Shown piece by piece: positions 17,439-28,222 of a stretch of 64,000 nt of DNA; within the stretch, counting starts at the first letter, position 1; every line of letters begins with the position of its first letter. Below the pieces are notes generated by a model, which saw only the letters and a list, made by a program, of their open reading frames with translations, searched no databases and had not been told where the DNA came from. Source of the stretch: Micromonospora sp. HM5-17 (GTDB lineage: Bacteria > Actinomycetota > Actinomycetes > Mycobacteriales > Micromonosporaceae); NCBI RefSeq assembly GCF_003762835.1, contig NZ_RJWA01000009.1:162349-226348 (forward strand), written 5' to 3'. A program made the translations under genes and the position numbers.

Positions 17439-17469
17439 CCACGCGGAGCGGAGGGTACGGGGCGTGACC
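17420..17469 (+). repeat. Duplicated translation-initiation segment
   Basis: Two 21-bp copies, 17420-17440 and 17449-17469, share 18 of 21 bases, and each contains a GGAGGG Shine-Dalgarno and a TGACC at the same distance. The first ends the upstream gene; the second starts fumarylacetoacetase. Confidence 0.7.
17435..17467 (+). CDS. Ten-codon coupling ORF
   Basis: ATG at 17435 overlaps the preceding stop as ATGA, and the TGA at 17465 overlaps the fumarylacetoacetase GTG as GTGA. It encodes MTTRSGGYGA and has its own GGAGGG upstream. It arose with a near-duplication of the initiation region (17420-17440 and 17449-17469). It may act only as a translational coupler. Confidence 0.4.
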   Translation: MTTRSGGYGA

Positions 17470-18669
17470 TGGGTGACGGGGGCGGCCGATTCCCCGTACG
17501 GGGTGCACAACCTGCCGTACGGAGTCTTCGTCGAGGGGGGCCGGGCGCCCCGGATCGGCGTACGGATCGGCGACGCCGTGCTCGACCTCGACGGTGCGGA
17601 GGCGGCCGGGCTGGTCCTGGCGGGTGGCGCGCTGCGCCAGCCGAGCCTCAACGCCTTCATGGCGCTCGGGCGTGGCCAGTGGACCACGGTACGCCGCCGG
17701 ATCGTCGAGCTGCTCACCGCCGAGGAACACCGCGCCGCCGTGGCGCCACTGCTCCGTCCGCTCGACGAGGTCGAGCTGGTCCTCCCCTTCGCGGTCGGCG
17801 ACTACGTCGACTTCTACTCCTCCGAACACCACGCGGCGAACGTCGGGCAGATCTTCCGGCCCGGCCAGCCCCCGCTGCTGCCGAACTGGCGGCACCTGCC
17901 GGTCGGCTACCACGGCCGGGCCGGCACGGTGGTGGTCTCCGGTACGCCGATCGTCCGTCCGACCGGGCAGCGGGCCACCCCGGAGGGGCCGGTCGTCGGG
18001 CCGTCCACCCGGCTCGACATCGAGGCGGAGGTCGGGTTCGTGGTCGGGGTGCCGTCGCCGCTCGGCCAGCGGGTCGGCGTCGCCGACCTCGCCACGTACG
18101 TCTTCGGGGTGGTGCTGGTCAACGACTGGTCGGCCCGGGACATCCAGGCCTGGGAGTACCAGCCGCTCGGCCCGTTCCTCGGCAAGTCCTTCGCCACCTC
18201 GATCTCGCCCTGGGTGGTGCCGTTGGAGGCGCTGGAGCACGCCTGGGTCCCGGCTCCGGCGCAGGACCCGCCGGTGCTGGAGTACCTTCGGGACGTCCCA
18301 CACCGGGGGCTGGACCTGCGGCTGGCCGTCGACTGGAACGGTCACCGGGTCAGCGAACCGCCGTTCGCGTCGATGTACTGGACACCGGCCCAGCAACTCG
18401 CCCACCTGACCGTCAACGGCGCGGCCCTGCGGACCGGCGACCTGTACGCCTCCGGCACGGTCTCCGGGCCCCGGCGCGACCAGACCGGCTCGTTCCTGGA
18501 GCTGACCTGGGGCGGCGCCGAGCCGGTCCGGTTGCCGGACGGATCGACCCGGACCTTCCTCGCCGACGGGGACACGGTCACGATCAGCGGGACCGCGCCG
18601 GGCCCGGACGGCGCCCTCGTCGGCCTCGGCGAGGTCACCGGCACGATCGTCCCCGCCCGACCGGTCTGA
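17464..18669 (+). CDS. fahA: Fumarylacetoacetase
   Basis: Last step of tyrosine breakdown, hydrolysing fumarylacetoacetate to fumarate and acetoacetate. The 401-residue protein has an N-terminal SH3-like domain and the FAH catalytic domain with DYVDFYSSEHHAANVG, NWRHLPVGYHGRAG, the acidic metal-binding EAEVGFVVG, and NDWSARDIQAWEY followed by GPFLGKSFATSISPWV. These match the metazoan-type enzyme closely. The GTG start is preceded by GGAGGG in the duplicated segment and is coupled to the ten-codon ORF. Confidence 0.95.
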   Translation: MTWVTGAADSPYGVHNLPYGVFVEGGRAPRIGVRIGDAVLDLDGAEAAGLVLAGGALRQPSLNAFMALGRGQWTTVRRRIVELLTAEEHRAAVAPLLRPLDEVELVLPFAVGDYVDFYSSEHHAANVGQIFRPGQPPLLPNWRHLPVGYHGRAGTVVVSGTPIVRPTGQRATPEGPVVGPSTRLDIEAEVGFVVGVPSPLGQRVGVADLATYVFGVVLVNDWSARDIQAWEYQPLGPFLGKSFATSISPWVVPLEALEHAWVPAPAQDPPVLEYLRDVPHRGLDLRLAVDWNGHRVSEPPFASMYWTPAQQLAHLTVNGAALRTGDLYASGTVSGPRRDQTGSFLELTWGGAEPVRLPDGSTRTFLADGDTVTISGTAPGPDGALVGLGEVTGTIVPARPV

Positions 18670-18672
18670 CGC

Positions 18673-18687
18673 CGCCGGGATCCGGCG
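18673..18687 (+). terminator. Small hairpin after fahA
   Basis: CGCCGG / CCGGCG arms around a 3-nt loop, directly after the fahA stop. Short and without a T-tract. Confidence 0.3.
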
Positions 18688-18816
18688 ACCCGCGCGGTCG
18701 CACTCGGCGTGCGATCGGTTCATCGCGTCGAGTAACAGGAACACCGATGCCGCGTTGAGTATCTCGGCGGACGAGTTTCGCCCATATGGTGCTTAACTGG
18801 CTGAAAGGGTTCGACA

Positions 18817-19014
18817 ATGCTTGACCGTGCGCGTGCGGTGTGGCGCAAGAGCAGCCGCTCCAACGACCAGGGCCTCTGCATCGAGGTCGCGGACAACCTC
18901 CCCGGGATCGTCGGCGTGCGTGACTCCAAGGACCCCGGTCCGGTGCTGGAGTTCACCCCCGCCACCTGGGCGGCGTTCGTGGCGGCGGCCCGATCCGGGC
19001 GGTTCCGCGGCTGA
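18817..19014 (+). CDS. DUF397 protein
   Basis: A 65-residue protein with the DUF397 signature WRKSSRSNDQGLCIEVADN and VGVRDSKDP. GAAAGGG stands 7 nt before the ATG. DUF397 proteins usually sit directly after an XRE-type regulator and are thought to work with it in Streptomyces development; no such regulator is adjacent here, so this copy appears to be an orphan. Confidence 0.8.
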   Translation: MLDRARAVWRKSSRSNDQGLCIEVADNLPGIVGVRDSKDPGPVLEFTPATWAAFVAAARSGRFRG

Positions 19015-19133
19015 GCGGGGCCTCGGCGGGGTTCCGTGACCGAGCCGGACGCCGGCGCCGGCCCAGGACTGCCGTACACCTGCCAGGATGAGGTCCGGTC
19101 CTGATCGGTAGGGTGCCCGGCGGAGGTGCGGGC

Positions 19134-20633
19134 ATGGCGACGCCGAACGGTTCCGGGAGACCGACCGGTTCGAGGCTGAGGCGACGGATCCCCCTCGCCG
19201 TCGCCACGGCCGTACTGGTCCTGTCCGCCTCCGTCGCGGTCGGCTACCGGGTGCTCGCCCCCGCCGAGGTGGTCATCCCGGCCCGGGTGGGCCTTCCGGT
19301 CGTCCCGGACCCGGCCCCCGGGGTGATCGGCACCCTGAACGCGGCCCCGCTGATCGTCGACGGCCGGCTGCGGGTCTACGCCACCACCCGGACGGTCTGG
19401 GCCGACCACCCGATCGACGCGCGGACCCGGCGGACACCGTACTGGTCGTACCGACGGTGGCCGGCACAGCTCGCCGGTGTGGTGGCGGCCGGCACCACGG
19501 TGGTGACCCGCTGGTCCGACGGGGAGCTGGTCGCCCTCGACGCCCGCACCGGCCAGCCCCGCTGGCGCGCCGTCGGGCCACGGCCCGGACACGGGTACGT
19601 CGGACGGCGCACCGGGGCCGCGACCGTCTACGCCCCGACCGGCCTCTTCACCGCCGTCGCCGCGGACGGGACCCGGGTGCTGGTGATTGCCGGTTCGACC
19701 GAGCGCCGGGGCATGGACCTCGACTCCGGCCGCCTGCTGTGGCGGTCGGACGTCGACCGCGGCTGCCGGGCCGGGGATCCGGAGGCGGGGTTGACCACCG
19801 GCAGCGGAGAGCTCGTCCTTCCCGAGACCTGTGCCGGCGCCGCGCTCCTCGGCTTCTACGACGTCGCCACCGGGCGGCTCGTGACCCGGTGGCATCCGAC
19901 GGGTCCCGGTGCGGCCGGACCGGGATCGGACCGCCCCGGTCTGGCCGGACCCGCCCCGACCGGCCGCGCAACGACCGGCCCCGGCCCGGTCGGTCCCCGG
20001 GGCGCCGGCTCCAGCCCGCTCGCTCCCCGGGACGTCGCTCCTGAACCGGCCGGCGCGCCCGGCGGTGCACCGGCGGCGGAGCCGGGTGTCGAGAAGGCGG
20101 CCACGGGCGACCTCCGGGTCGTCCCGCTGGGCTGCCCGACCGGCCGCTCGGGCTGCCGGGCGATCCGGACCGAGTACGCCGGCGTCACCCGGGGCTGGCT
20201 GCTCGACCAGGGCGCGCCGGTCGCCGCCCCCACCTTGGACTGGCCGGAAACCGTGCTCGTCGACGACGTGGCGGTGGCACCCGACGAGACCGGGCTGGTG
20301 GCGCGCGCGGTGCGGTCCGGTGCCCGGCGCTGGCGGTGGACGGGCGGCCGGGCCCGGGTGCTCGCCGTCCAGCCGGGCCGGGTGCACCTGCGGACCGAGG
20401 CGGCGCCGGGTGGCGGGGCGGGGGACCTGGTCACGCTGGAGACGGCGACCGGGGCGGAGCGCTCCCGCTTCCCGTTCACGTACGGCCGGGACTCCACCAC
20501 CTGGGCACCCGGGTTCGCGTACGCGGCCAGCGGGTTCGTCGCGGTGGAGCGGTTGGCCGAACCGGTCGACCCGACCGACGACGACCGCGGCTACTACCTG
20601 GGGGACCAGCCGGTCATCCTTGCCGCCACCTGA
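19134..20633 (+). CDS. Membrane-anchored beta-propeller (PQQ-like) protein
   Basis: A 499-residue protein with a short basic N-terminus, one membrane helix (about 19-39) and an extracytoplasmic repeat domain: LVALDARTGQPRWRAVG, MDLDSGRLLWRSDV and LVTLETATGAERSRFPF are the WD/PQQ-blade pattern of a propeller without the PQQ-binding residues. A Gly/Pro/Ala/Thr-rich insert of about 65 residues (about 264-330) splits the propeller. The start at 19134 is supported by GGAGG 7 nt upstream, against an in-frame GTG at 19113. Function unknown. A similar design occurs at 28223 and in the C-terminal half of 44459. Confidence 0.7.
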   Translation: MATPNGSGRPTGSRLRRRIPLAVATAVLVLSASVAVGYRVLAPAEVVIPARVGLPVVPDPAPGVIGTLNAAPLIVDGRLRVYATTRTVWADHPIDARTRRTPYWSYRRWPAQLAGVVAAGTTVVTRWSDGELVALDARTGQPRWRAVGPRPGHGYVGRRTGAATVYAPTGLFTAVAADGTRVLVIAGSTERRGMDLDSGRLLWRSDVDRGCRAGDPEAGLTTGSGELVLPETCAGAALLGFYDVATGRLVTRWHPTGPGAAGPGSDRPGLAGPAPTGRATTGPGPVGPRGAGSSPLAPRDVAPEPAGAPGGAPAAEPGVEKAATGDLRVVPLGCPTGRSGCRAIRTEYAGVTRGWLLDQGAPVAAPTLDWPETVLVDDVAVAPDETGLVARAVRSGARRWRWTGGRARVLAVQPGRVHLRTEAAPGGGAGDLVTLETATGAERSRFPFTYGRDSTTWAPGFAYAASGFVAVERLAEPVDPTDDDRGYYLGDQPVILAAT

Positions 20634-20655
20634 GCGCGCCGTACCGCCCGCCCGA

Positions 20656-21774
20656 TCAGAGGGCGGTCTCGGCCGCGGCGAGGAAGGCGTCGTTCTCGGC
20701 CGGGGTGCCGATGGTGACCCGAACCCCGTCGCCGGCGAAGGGCCGCACGATGACCCCGCGCGCCTCACAGGCCTGGGCGAACGGCACCGCCCGGTCGCCG
20801 AGCGGCAGCCAGACGAAGTTCGCCTGGCTCTCCGGAACGGTCACGCCGGCCGGTAGCCGCTTGCGCAGCGTCTCGGTCACCCGCTCCCGCTCGGCGATCA
20901 CCAGGGCGCACCGGCGGCGTACCTCGTCGGCCTGTCGGAGCGCGGCCATCGCCCCGGCCTGGGCGGCCAGGCTGGTGGAGAACGGGGTGATCACCTTGCG
21001 TACGGCACCGACCACCTCGGGACTGCCGACCAGGAAGCCGACCCGCAGCCCGGCCAGCCCCCACGCCTTGGAGAGGGTACGCAGCACGACCACGTTGGGC
21101 CGGTCCCCGTACGTCGTCAGCCCGTCCGGTACCTCGGGGTCGGTGACGAACTCCCGGTACGCCTCGTCGAGCACCACCAGCACGTCGTCGGGGACGGCGG
21201 CGAGGAACCGGTCCAACTCGGCCCGGCGTAGCGCGGTCCCGGTCGGGTTGTTCGGGTTGCAGACGAAGACCAGCCTCGTCCGGTCGGTCACCGCCGCCGC
21301 CATCGCCGCCAGGTCGTGCCCGTGGCCGGCGTCGTTCGGCACCCGTACGCTGGAGGCGCCGCTGGTCGCCACGATGATCGGGTACGCCTCGAAGGAGCGC
21401 CACGAGTAGAGGACCTCGTCCCCGGGCAGGCAGGTCGCCCGGACCAGGTGTTCGGCGAGCGCCACCGACCCGCAGCCGGTGGCGATCCGGTCCGGGCTGA
21501 CCCCGTACCGCTCGGCCAGCACGTCCCGGAGCGCCACCACGCCCATGTCCGGATAGCGGTGCGTCCCCGCCACCGCCTCGGCGACCGCCTCGACGACCCC
21601 CGGAAGCGGACCGTACGGCACCTCGTTGCTGGCCAACTTGATCGCCTCGGGCAACCCCAGCTCACGGGCGAGGTCCGCGGGGTTGCGTCCGGGCACGTAG
21701 CTCGGCAGTGCGTCGAGGTCGGCCCGGGTCAGCCGGGTGGTGCGGGGGGTCCGGTCGGGGGTCGGGCTGGTCAT
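20656..21774 (-). CDS. HisC-like/aromatic aminotransferase (class I/II, PLP)
   Basis: The 372-residue PLP enzyme has CNPNNPTG (about 172-179), VLDEAYREF (about 201-209), the Schiff-base lysine K236 in [14 protein letters not shown] and the C-terminal [13 protein letters not shown]. The family includes histidinol-phosphate aminotransferase and aromatic (Phe/Tyr) aminotransferases, and sequence alone does not decide. The ATG overlaps the stop of the RDD gene by ATGA, and the run hppD-RDD-RDD-aminotransferase is on one strand with tight spacing. No other his gene is present, so a tyrosine/phenylalanine transamination role is more likely than histidine synthesis. Confidence 0.88.
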   Translation of the reverse strand: MTSPTPDRTPRTTRLTRADLDALPSYVPGRNPADLARELGLPEAIKLASNEVPYGPLPGVVEAVAEAVAGTHRYPDMGVVALRDVLAERYGVSPDRIATGCGSVALAEHLVRATCLPGDEVLYSWRSFEAYPIIVATSGASSVRVPNDAGHGHDLAAMAAAVTDRTRLVFVCNPNNPTGTALRRAELDRFLAAVPDDVLVVLDEAYREFVTDPEVPDGLTTYGDRPNVVVLRTLSKAWGLAGLRVGFLVGSPEVVGAVRKVITPFSTSLAAQAGAMAALRQADEVRRRCALVIAERERVTETLRKRLPAGVTVPESQANFVWLPLGDRAVPFAQACEARGVIVRPFAGDGVRVTIGTPAENDAFLAAAETAL

Positions 21775-22811
21775 GACTCGGTGCCTCCAGAGCGGTCGGT
21801 GGGGGAGCCGGTGGGGCCGGCGGGCGAGGAGGGGGATGCCGGTGGGGCGGCCGGTGGGGGCGCCGTGCGGGCAAGCTGGACCACGACGGTCTGGGCGCGC
21901 TTGTCGTGCAGCGCCTGCCGAAGCGGCCGGTCGATCGCCGGGAGCCCGCAGTCGAGCAGTTGGATCAGGAAGCCGATCCCGCAGCAGCTCCAGAGAAAGA
22001 CCGGCAGGCCGAGCATGTTCCAGCGCCGGAACGAGCGGCCGAAGCTCACCCGCTCCGTCTCCGACACCGGCACGACCTTGATGCCCATCACGCGCTTGCC
22101 GAAGGTCTGCCCGGTGTTGGCCACCGACGGCACCTCGTAGGCGAACCAGAGCGCGACCGCGATGAGCAGGATCACCACCTGTAGCCAGTCGGCCTGCCGG
22201 CTGGCCTGCGGCACCGTGAGCGGACCCGTCCCGCCGGACGCGAGCCACCGGTTGATCTCCCGGGAGATCGGCTCGATCTCCTGGACGAACCGCCAGACGA
22301 ACCAGCCGTTGACCAGGACGTTGAGCAGGAACACGATGCTGATGTCGATCAGCCGGGCGACGAGCCGGGCGCCGAGCGGCGCCAGTTCCAGCCCGTGCGG
22401 CCGGGGTGGCGGTCCCGCCCAGGCGGGGTACCGGCTCGGCGGCCAGCCCGGCGGTGGGGCGCTGCCCGGGGGCCAACCCGACGGTGGGCCGGGCGGGCCA
22501 CCGTACGGCGGGAGGCCGGGTCCGTACGACGGCGGGACGCCGGGGCCGGAGATTCCGGGCGGAGCCGGCGGGGCGGGCGAGCCAAGGGCCGAGGGTGGGG
22601 CGCCGGGGGTGCCGGGCGCGGGGCTCGCCGGGGAGCCCGGGGCTCCGCCCCCGACGGGTGGCGCGGAGGCCGGGGCCGGCTCGGCCGGCGGCGGACCGGG
22701 GGGTGGGGTGGCGTCGACGGGCAGCGGCGCGCCGATCCAGCCCTCGCCGTCCCAGTACCGCTGCGTGGTCGGGTCGGCGGGGTCGGGGTACCAACCCGGC
22801 TGCACCGTCAC
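21771..22811 (-). CDS. DUF2510-RDD membrane protein
   Basis: A 346-residue protein: DUF2510 motif [19 protein letters not shown] at the N-terminus, a Pro/Gly-rich cytoplasmic segment (about 30-140), then an RDD domain with [19 protein letters not shown] (the R-D-D motif), a second helix [17 protein letters not shown] and the [14 protein letters not shown] loop, ending in a Pro-rich tail. RDD proteins are poorly understood; some affect ion homeostasis. Start GTG at 22811 with GAGG upstream. It lies 28 bp after another RDD gene and overlaps the aminotransferase. Confidence 0.8.
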   Translation of the reverse strand: MTVQPGWYPDPADPTTQRYWDGEGWIGAPLPVDATPPPGPPPAEPAPASAPPVGGGAPGSPASPAPGTPGAPPSALGSPAPPAPPGISGPGVPPSYGPGLPPYGGPPGPPSGWPPGSAPPPGWPPSRYPAWAGPPPRPHGLELAPLGARLVARLIDISIVFLLNVLVNGWFVWRFVQEIEPISREINRWLASGGTGPLTVPQASRQADWLQVVILLIAVALWFAYEVPSVANTGQTFGKRVMGIKVVPVSETERVSFGRSFRRWNMLGLPVFLWSCCGIGFLIQLLDCGLPAIDRPLRQALHDKRAQTVVVQLARTAPPPAAPPASPSSPAGPTGSPTDRSGGTES

Positions 22812-22839
22812 CGCGACGACCTCGGTTCAGTCCTGACGT

Positions 22840-23616
22840 TCACGCTGGAACCTTAACCACCACGGTCCGGGCGAACTTGTCGTGGAGGCACTGCTGGTAC
22901 GGCTTGTCCCAGAGCTGCCAGAGGCCGTCGACGTAACTCATCCCCGGAACCAGGCCGCAGCCGAGCTGGGCGAGGAAGCGGCGGGCGAGGACGCCCCGGG
23001 TCAGCGACCCGGTCGGGTCGAGGGGCGCGATGCGGATCTTCATCACCCGCTTGCCGACGGTCTGCCCGGTACGTCGTGACATCTCGACGGAGTAGACGTA
23101 CTGCACGACGAGCATCACCGCGAACAGGGCCGCCTCCATCAGGAGCAACGGCACGATGATGGCGGCGAGGTCCGGCGTGGCGACGGTGCCGTCCGGTTGG
23201 TACTCGACGGCGGTGAGCTCCGGCCCGACGGCGACGAAGAAGATGATCACCGCGGGGATCGCGCAGACCAGGCCGATCCCGCCGAGGATGGCGCCGTCGA
23301 TCAACACGGCGAGGAGCCGGTCCGTGAACGAGGCGAGCGGCTGCCCGCCCGGGCTGGTCGGCGGCGGGCCCGGCACCGGGTGGCCGGGCCGGGCGCCGTA
23401 ACCGGGTGGCGTGCCGTATCCCGGCGGGGCGCCGGGGGCGGCGTACCCGGGCGTGACCGGCTGGCCCGGCGGGGCGCCGGGGGCGGGGTGTCCGGGCTGG
23501 CCGCCGGGGACGGGCTGATCCGCCGGCCGGGGCTGCGGTACGGGCGTGGTGGCGGACGGGCCGGCCGGTGGCCGGCCCTCGCCGGACGACGTCGACGGGG
23601 GAACCTGCTCGGTCAC
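22840..23616 (-). CDS. RDD-family membrane protein
   Basis: A 258-residue protein with a Pro/Gly-rich N-terminal half (YGTPPGYGARPGHP-like repeats to about residue 92), then an RDD domain: SFTDRLLAVLIDGAILGG, a second long helix region and TGQTVGKRVMKIRI, followed by the conserved LPx-type region with LWDKPYQQCLHDKFARTVVV. The same C-terminal 'HDK-AxTVVV' pattern closes the neighbouring RDD protein, so the two are probably ancient duplicates. It starts 11 bp after the hppD stop and likely shares its transcript. Confidence 0.8.
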   Translation of the reverse strand: MTEQVPPSTSSGEGRPPAGPSATTPVPQPRPADQPVPGGQPGHPAPGAPPGQPVTPGYAAPGAPPGYGTPPGYGARPGHPVPGPPPTSPGGQPLASFTDRLLAVLIDGAILGGIGLVCAIPAVIIFFVAVGPELTAVEYQPDGTVATPDLAAIIVPLLLMEAALFAVMLVVQYVYSVEMSRRTGQTVGKRVMKIRIAPLDPTGSLTRGVLARRFLAQLGCGLVPGMSYVDGLWQLWDKPYQQCLHDKFARTVVVKVPA

Positions 23617-23627
23617 GTCGGACAGTG

Positions 23628-25692
<2,065 letters not shown>

Positions 25693-26643
25693 CGGACCGA
25701 CCGGCCCATCCGGATGCGGCTGACCAGGCCGGCCTGCCGCAGCACCGCGAGGTGCCCACCGACGTTGCCCAGACCCGTGCCGAGCTGGGCGACGAGCTGA
25801 CTGGTCGTGGCGGGAACGGCCAGAGCCCGCAGGATCGCCGCCCGGGTCGGGCCGATCAGTCGGTCCAGCGCCTCCGGGCTGCGGTCCGGCTGCGGGGGGC
25901 CGAGCAGGTCGGCGACGCCCCGGGCCGGGTAGACGATCGCGTACGGCCAGGGCGGGTCGACGTAGGTGATCATCGGACCGAAGACGCTCGGCACGAAGAG
26001 CAGTCCCCGGCCGGCCAGGGCGTACGTGCCCCGGTCCTGGTGCCGAATGTCGATCCGGCTGCCGTGCCGGTCGGTGACGAAGCGCAGCCGTGGATCGAGG
26101 TCGGCCAGGGCCGCCGCCCAGCCGTACGTGGCGAGCTGTCCCGCCCGCTGCACCACGTCCCGTTCGAGGATCGCCCGCAGCCGAGGCCACTCCGGCGCCA
26201 CCAGGGCAACCCACGCCGCCTCGATCGCCTCGGCGATCCGGGCCACGACATCCGACATCGCGAGGAGCCGCTGGGCGTACGCCGGGGGGTTCGGGTGCCC
26301 GGCCAGGTTCCGGGCCAGCTCGTCCCGGGCCTGTTCGACCGGGGTGGCCCTGACCACGGCGAGCTCGTCGGCGAAGCTCATCCCGATCCCGGTCGGGGGC
26401 GGTTGGATGAAGTCCGCGTTGTACCCGTTGCGGCGCAGCAGCCCGAGCAGCGCGGCGACCGCCGGGTACTCCCGGCGCAGCCGCAGGTAGCGCTCCCGGG
26501 TCCGGGCCAGCCACGGTCGCAGCACCGCCGACGAACTCTGGCCGGCGTGCAGCCGCAGCGCCGCCATCGTCTCGCCGAGCGGCGAGATGGCGAACCGACT
26601 CGCCGCGACATCGGCCGGCGTGACCTCGATCCGCACGTCTTCC

Positions 26644-26649
26644 AGGGTA
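26644..26649 (-). promoter_or_regulatory. -10 hexamer before the ArsR-type gene
   Basis: TACCCT on the minus strand, 7 nt before the GTG start. Confidence 0.45.
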
Positions 26650-26698
26650 GGGAGGATCCCCTCCGGCAGCCGCCGGGCGTACGTCCGCAGACCCCGAC

Positions 26699-26718
26699 GT
26701 TTCGCTGGTGGGCGAAAC
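26699..26718. promoter_or_regulatory. Inverted repeat, probable ArsR operator at the MFS start
   Basis: Perfect 7-bp arms GTTTCGC and GCGAAAC with a 6-bp spacer end one base before the ATG of the MFS gene, in the 83-bp divergent gap. Confidence 0.55.
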
Positions 26719-26719
26719 C

Positions 26720-28186
26720 ATGGTCGTCCCGTCCTCCCCCGGTGACCCTGGTGCGGTGACCCCCTCCCGCAGTCGTGAGACCGTCGCCGGGGAGCGGCCG
26801 GCCACCTTCCGGACCGTGCTGGCCGTACCCGAGTTCGTGGCGCTCCTCGCCGGCTTCGGCGTCTTCATGGTCGGCGAGACGGCGAAGATGCTCGCCCTCG
26901 CCGTGCTGGTGTACGACCGCACCGGGTCGCCGCTGCTCTCCGCGTTCGCGTACGTGGTCGGGTTCCTGCCACACGCCCTGGGTGGCATGCTCCTGATCTC
27001 CCTCGCCGACCGGTGGCCACCCCGGGCCCTGCTGGTCGGCTACGACCTGCTGCGGATGGCGAGCGTCGTGGTGCTCGCCTGGGGGGTCCTGCCCCCGGCC
27101 GGGATGCTCGGGCTCGTCTTCGCCGTCGGGCTCGTCGCGCCGGCCAGCACGGCGGCCCGTAACGCCCTGCTGCCGGAGTTGCTGGCCGGGGACGCCTACG
27201 TGCTCGGCCGCTCCCTCTTCACGGTCGCCGCCGGCGCGACCCAGGTGCTCGGGTTCGCGGCCGGAGGCCTGCTCCTCGACCTGGTCGGCCCGTACGGTGC
27301 ACTGTGGCTGACCGCCGCCACCTGTCTGGTCTCGGCACTCCTGACCCGGTTCGGCCTCGCGGCCCGTCCGGCCCGGTCCGCGACGGGGGCGGCGCCGGCC
27401 GGCGCCGACGGAGCCGCGCCGGCCCCGACCGCCCAGCGAGGCGGCGGCGCAGAGCGGCGCGTGAGCGTCGTCCGGGAGACCTGGCGGGTCAACCGACTCC
27501 TCCTCGCCGACCCGCGGATCCGGGGGTTGCTGCTGGCCCAGTGGCTGCCCGGAGACCTGGTTGTGGCCGCCGAGGGCGTGATCGTGCCGTACGTCTCGGA
27601 GCTGGGGCTCGCGGCCGGCGCCGGAGCGCTCCTCGCGGCCTCCGCGCTCGGCATGCTGACCGGGGAACTCGTGGTGGGCCGGTGGGTCGCGCCGGCCCGA
27701 CGGGAGCGACTGACACCGTGGCTCGCCCTGCTGCTCGGTACGCCGATGCTGGCCTTCGTCACCCGACCCGGACTGGCGGTCGCCACCGCGCTCTTCGCGC
27801 TGGCCACCTTCGGCTTCGGCTACCAGCTCGGGCTGGCCCGGCGCTTCCTCGCCGCGGTGCCCGAGTCACGGCGCGGCCAGGCGTTTGGGCTGCTCAGCAC
27901 CGGGATGATGACCGCGCAGGGCCTCGCTGTCGGCCTCGCCGGCGCGCTCGCCGAGGTGCTCGCGCCCGGCACGGTGATGGCGCTCGCCGGCGTCGCGTCG
28001 CTGATCGCGACCGGGCTGCTCTGGCCCCAGCTGCGTCCGGAGCCCACCGCGGCCGACCCGGACCCCGATTCCTCGCCATCCCCGGCGGACGCCCCGGCGC
28101 CCCACCCCGACGCCGGGCCGACGGACCGGCCCGCTCCCGCGCCCGAGCTGCGTGTTCCTGCCAGCGACACGGACAAAACGCCCTAG
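26720..28186 (+). CDS. MFS transporter, probable drug-efflux type
   Basis: A 488-residue protein with about 10-12 membrane helices (first at about 36-58) and the motif LADRWPPRALLVGYDLLRM between helices 2 and 3, the D-R-(x)-R signature of the MFS loop. A cytoplasmic linker lies around 215-245 and a Pro/Asp-rich tail after about 445. It resembles the MFS_3/enterobactin-exporter-like group. ATG at 26720 follows the inverted repeat; an in-frame GTG at 26708 would lie inside it. Control by the divergent ArsR-type protein is inferred. Confidence 0.85.
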   Translation: MVVPSSPGDPGAVTPSRSRETVAGERPATFRTVLAVPEFVALLAGFGVFMVGETAKMLALAVLVYDRTGSPLLSAFAYVVGFLPHALGGMLLISLADRWPPRALLVGYDLLRMASVVVLAWGVLPPAGMLGLVFAVGLVAPASTAARNALLPELLAGDAYVLGRSLFTVAAGATQVLGFAAGGLLLDLVGPYGALWLTAATCLVSALLTRFGLAARPARSATGAAPAGADGAAPAPTAQRGGGAERRVSVVRETWRVNRLLLADPRIRGLLLAQWLPGDLVVAAEGVIVPYVSELGLAAGAGALLAASALGMLTGELVVGRWVAPARRERLTPWLALLLGTPMLAFVTRPGLAVATALFALATFGFGYQLGLARRFLAAVPESRRGQAFGLLSTGMMTAQGLAVGLAGALAEVLAPGTVMALAGVASLIATGLLWPQLRPEPTAADPDPDSSPSPADAPAPHPDAGPTDRPAPAPELRVPASDTDKTP

Positions 28187-28210
28187 CCGCCCTTGCCGGG
28201 CGATCTCGTT

Positions 28211-28216
28211 TACGGT
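28211..28216 (+). promoter_or_regulatory. -10 hexamer of a leaderless promoter (propeller protein)
   Basis: TACGGT lies 6 nt before the ATG at 28223. Confidence 0.45.
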
Positions 28217-28222
28217 AACGGG

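Noticed and set aside
20656..21774. Naming the aminotransferase hisC
   Set aside because: No other histidine gene is near and it is in an hppD operon; the fold cannot separate HisC from aromatic aminotransferases, so the symbol is left empty.
20656..22794. 712-codon fusion of a Pro-rich segment with the aminotransferase
   Set aside because: The upstream part is an out-of-frame reading of the DUF2510-RDD gene; the aminotransferase has its own ATG with an ATGA overlap at 21774.
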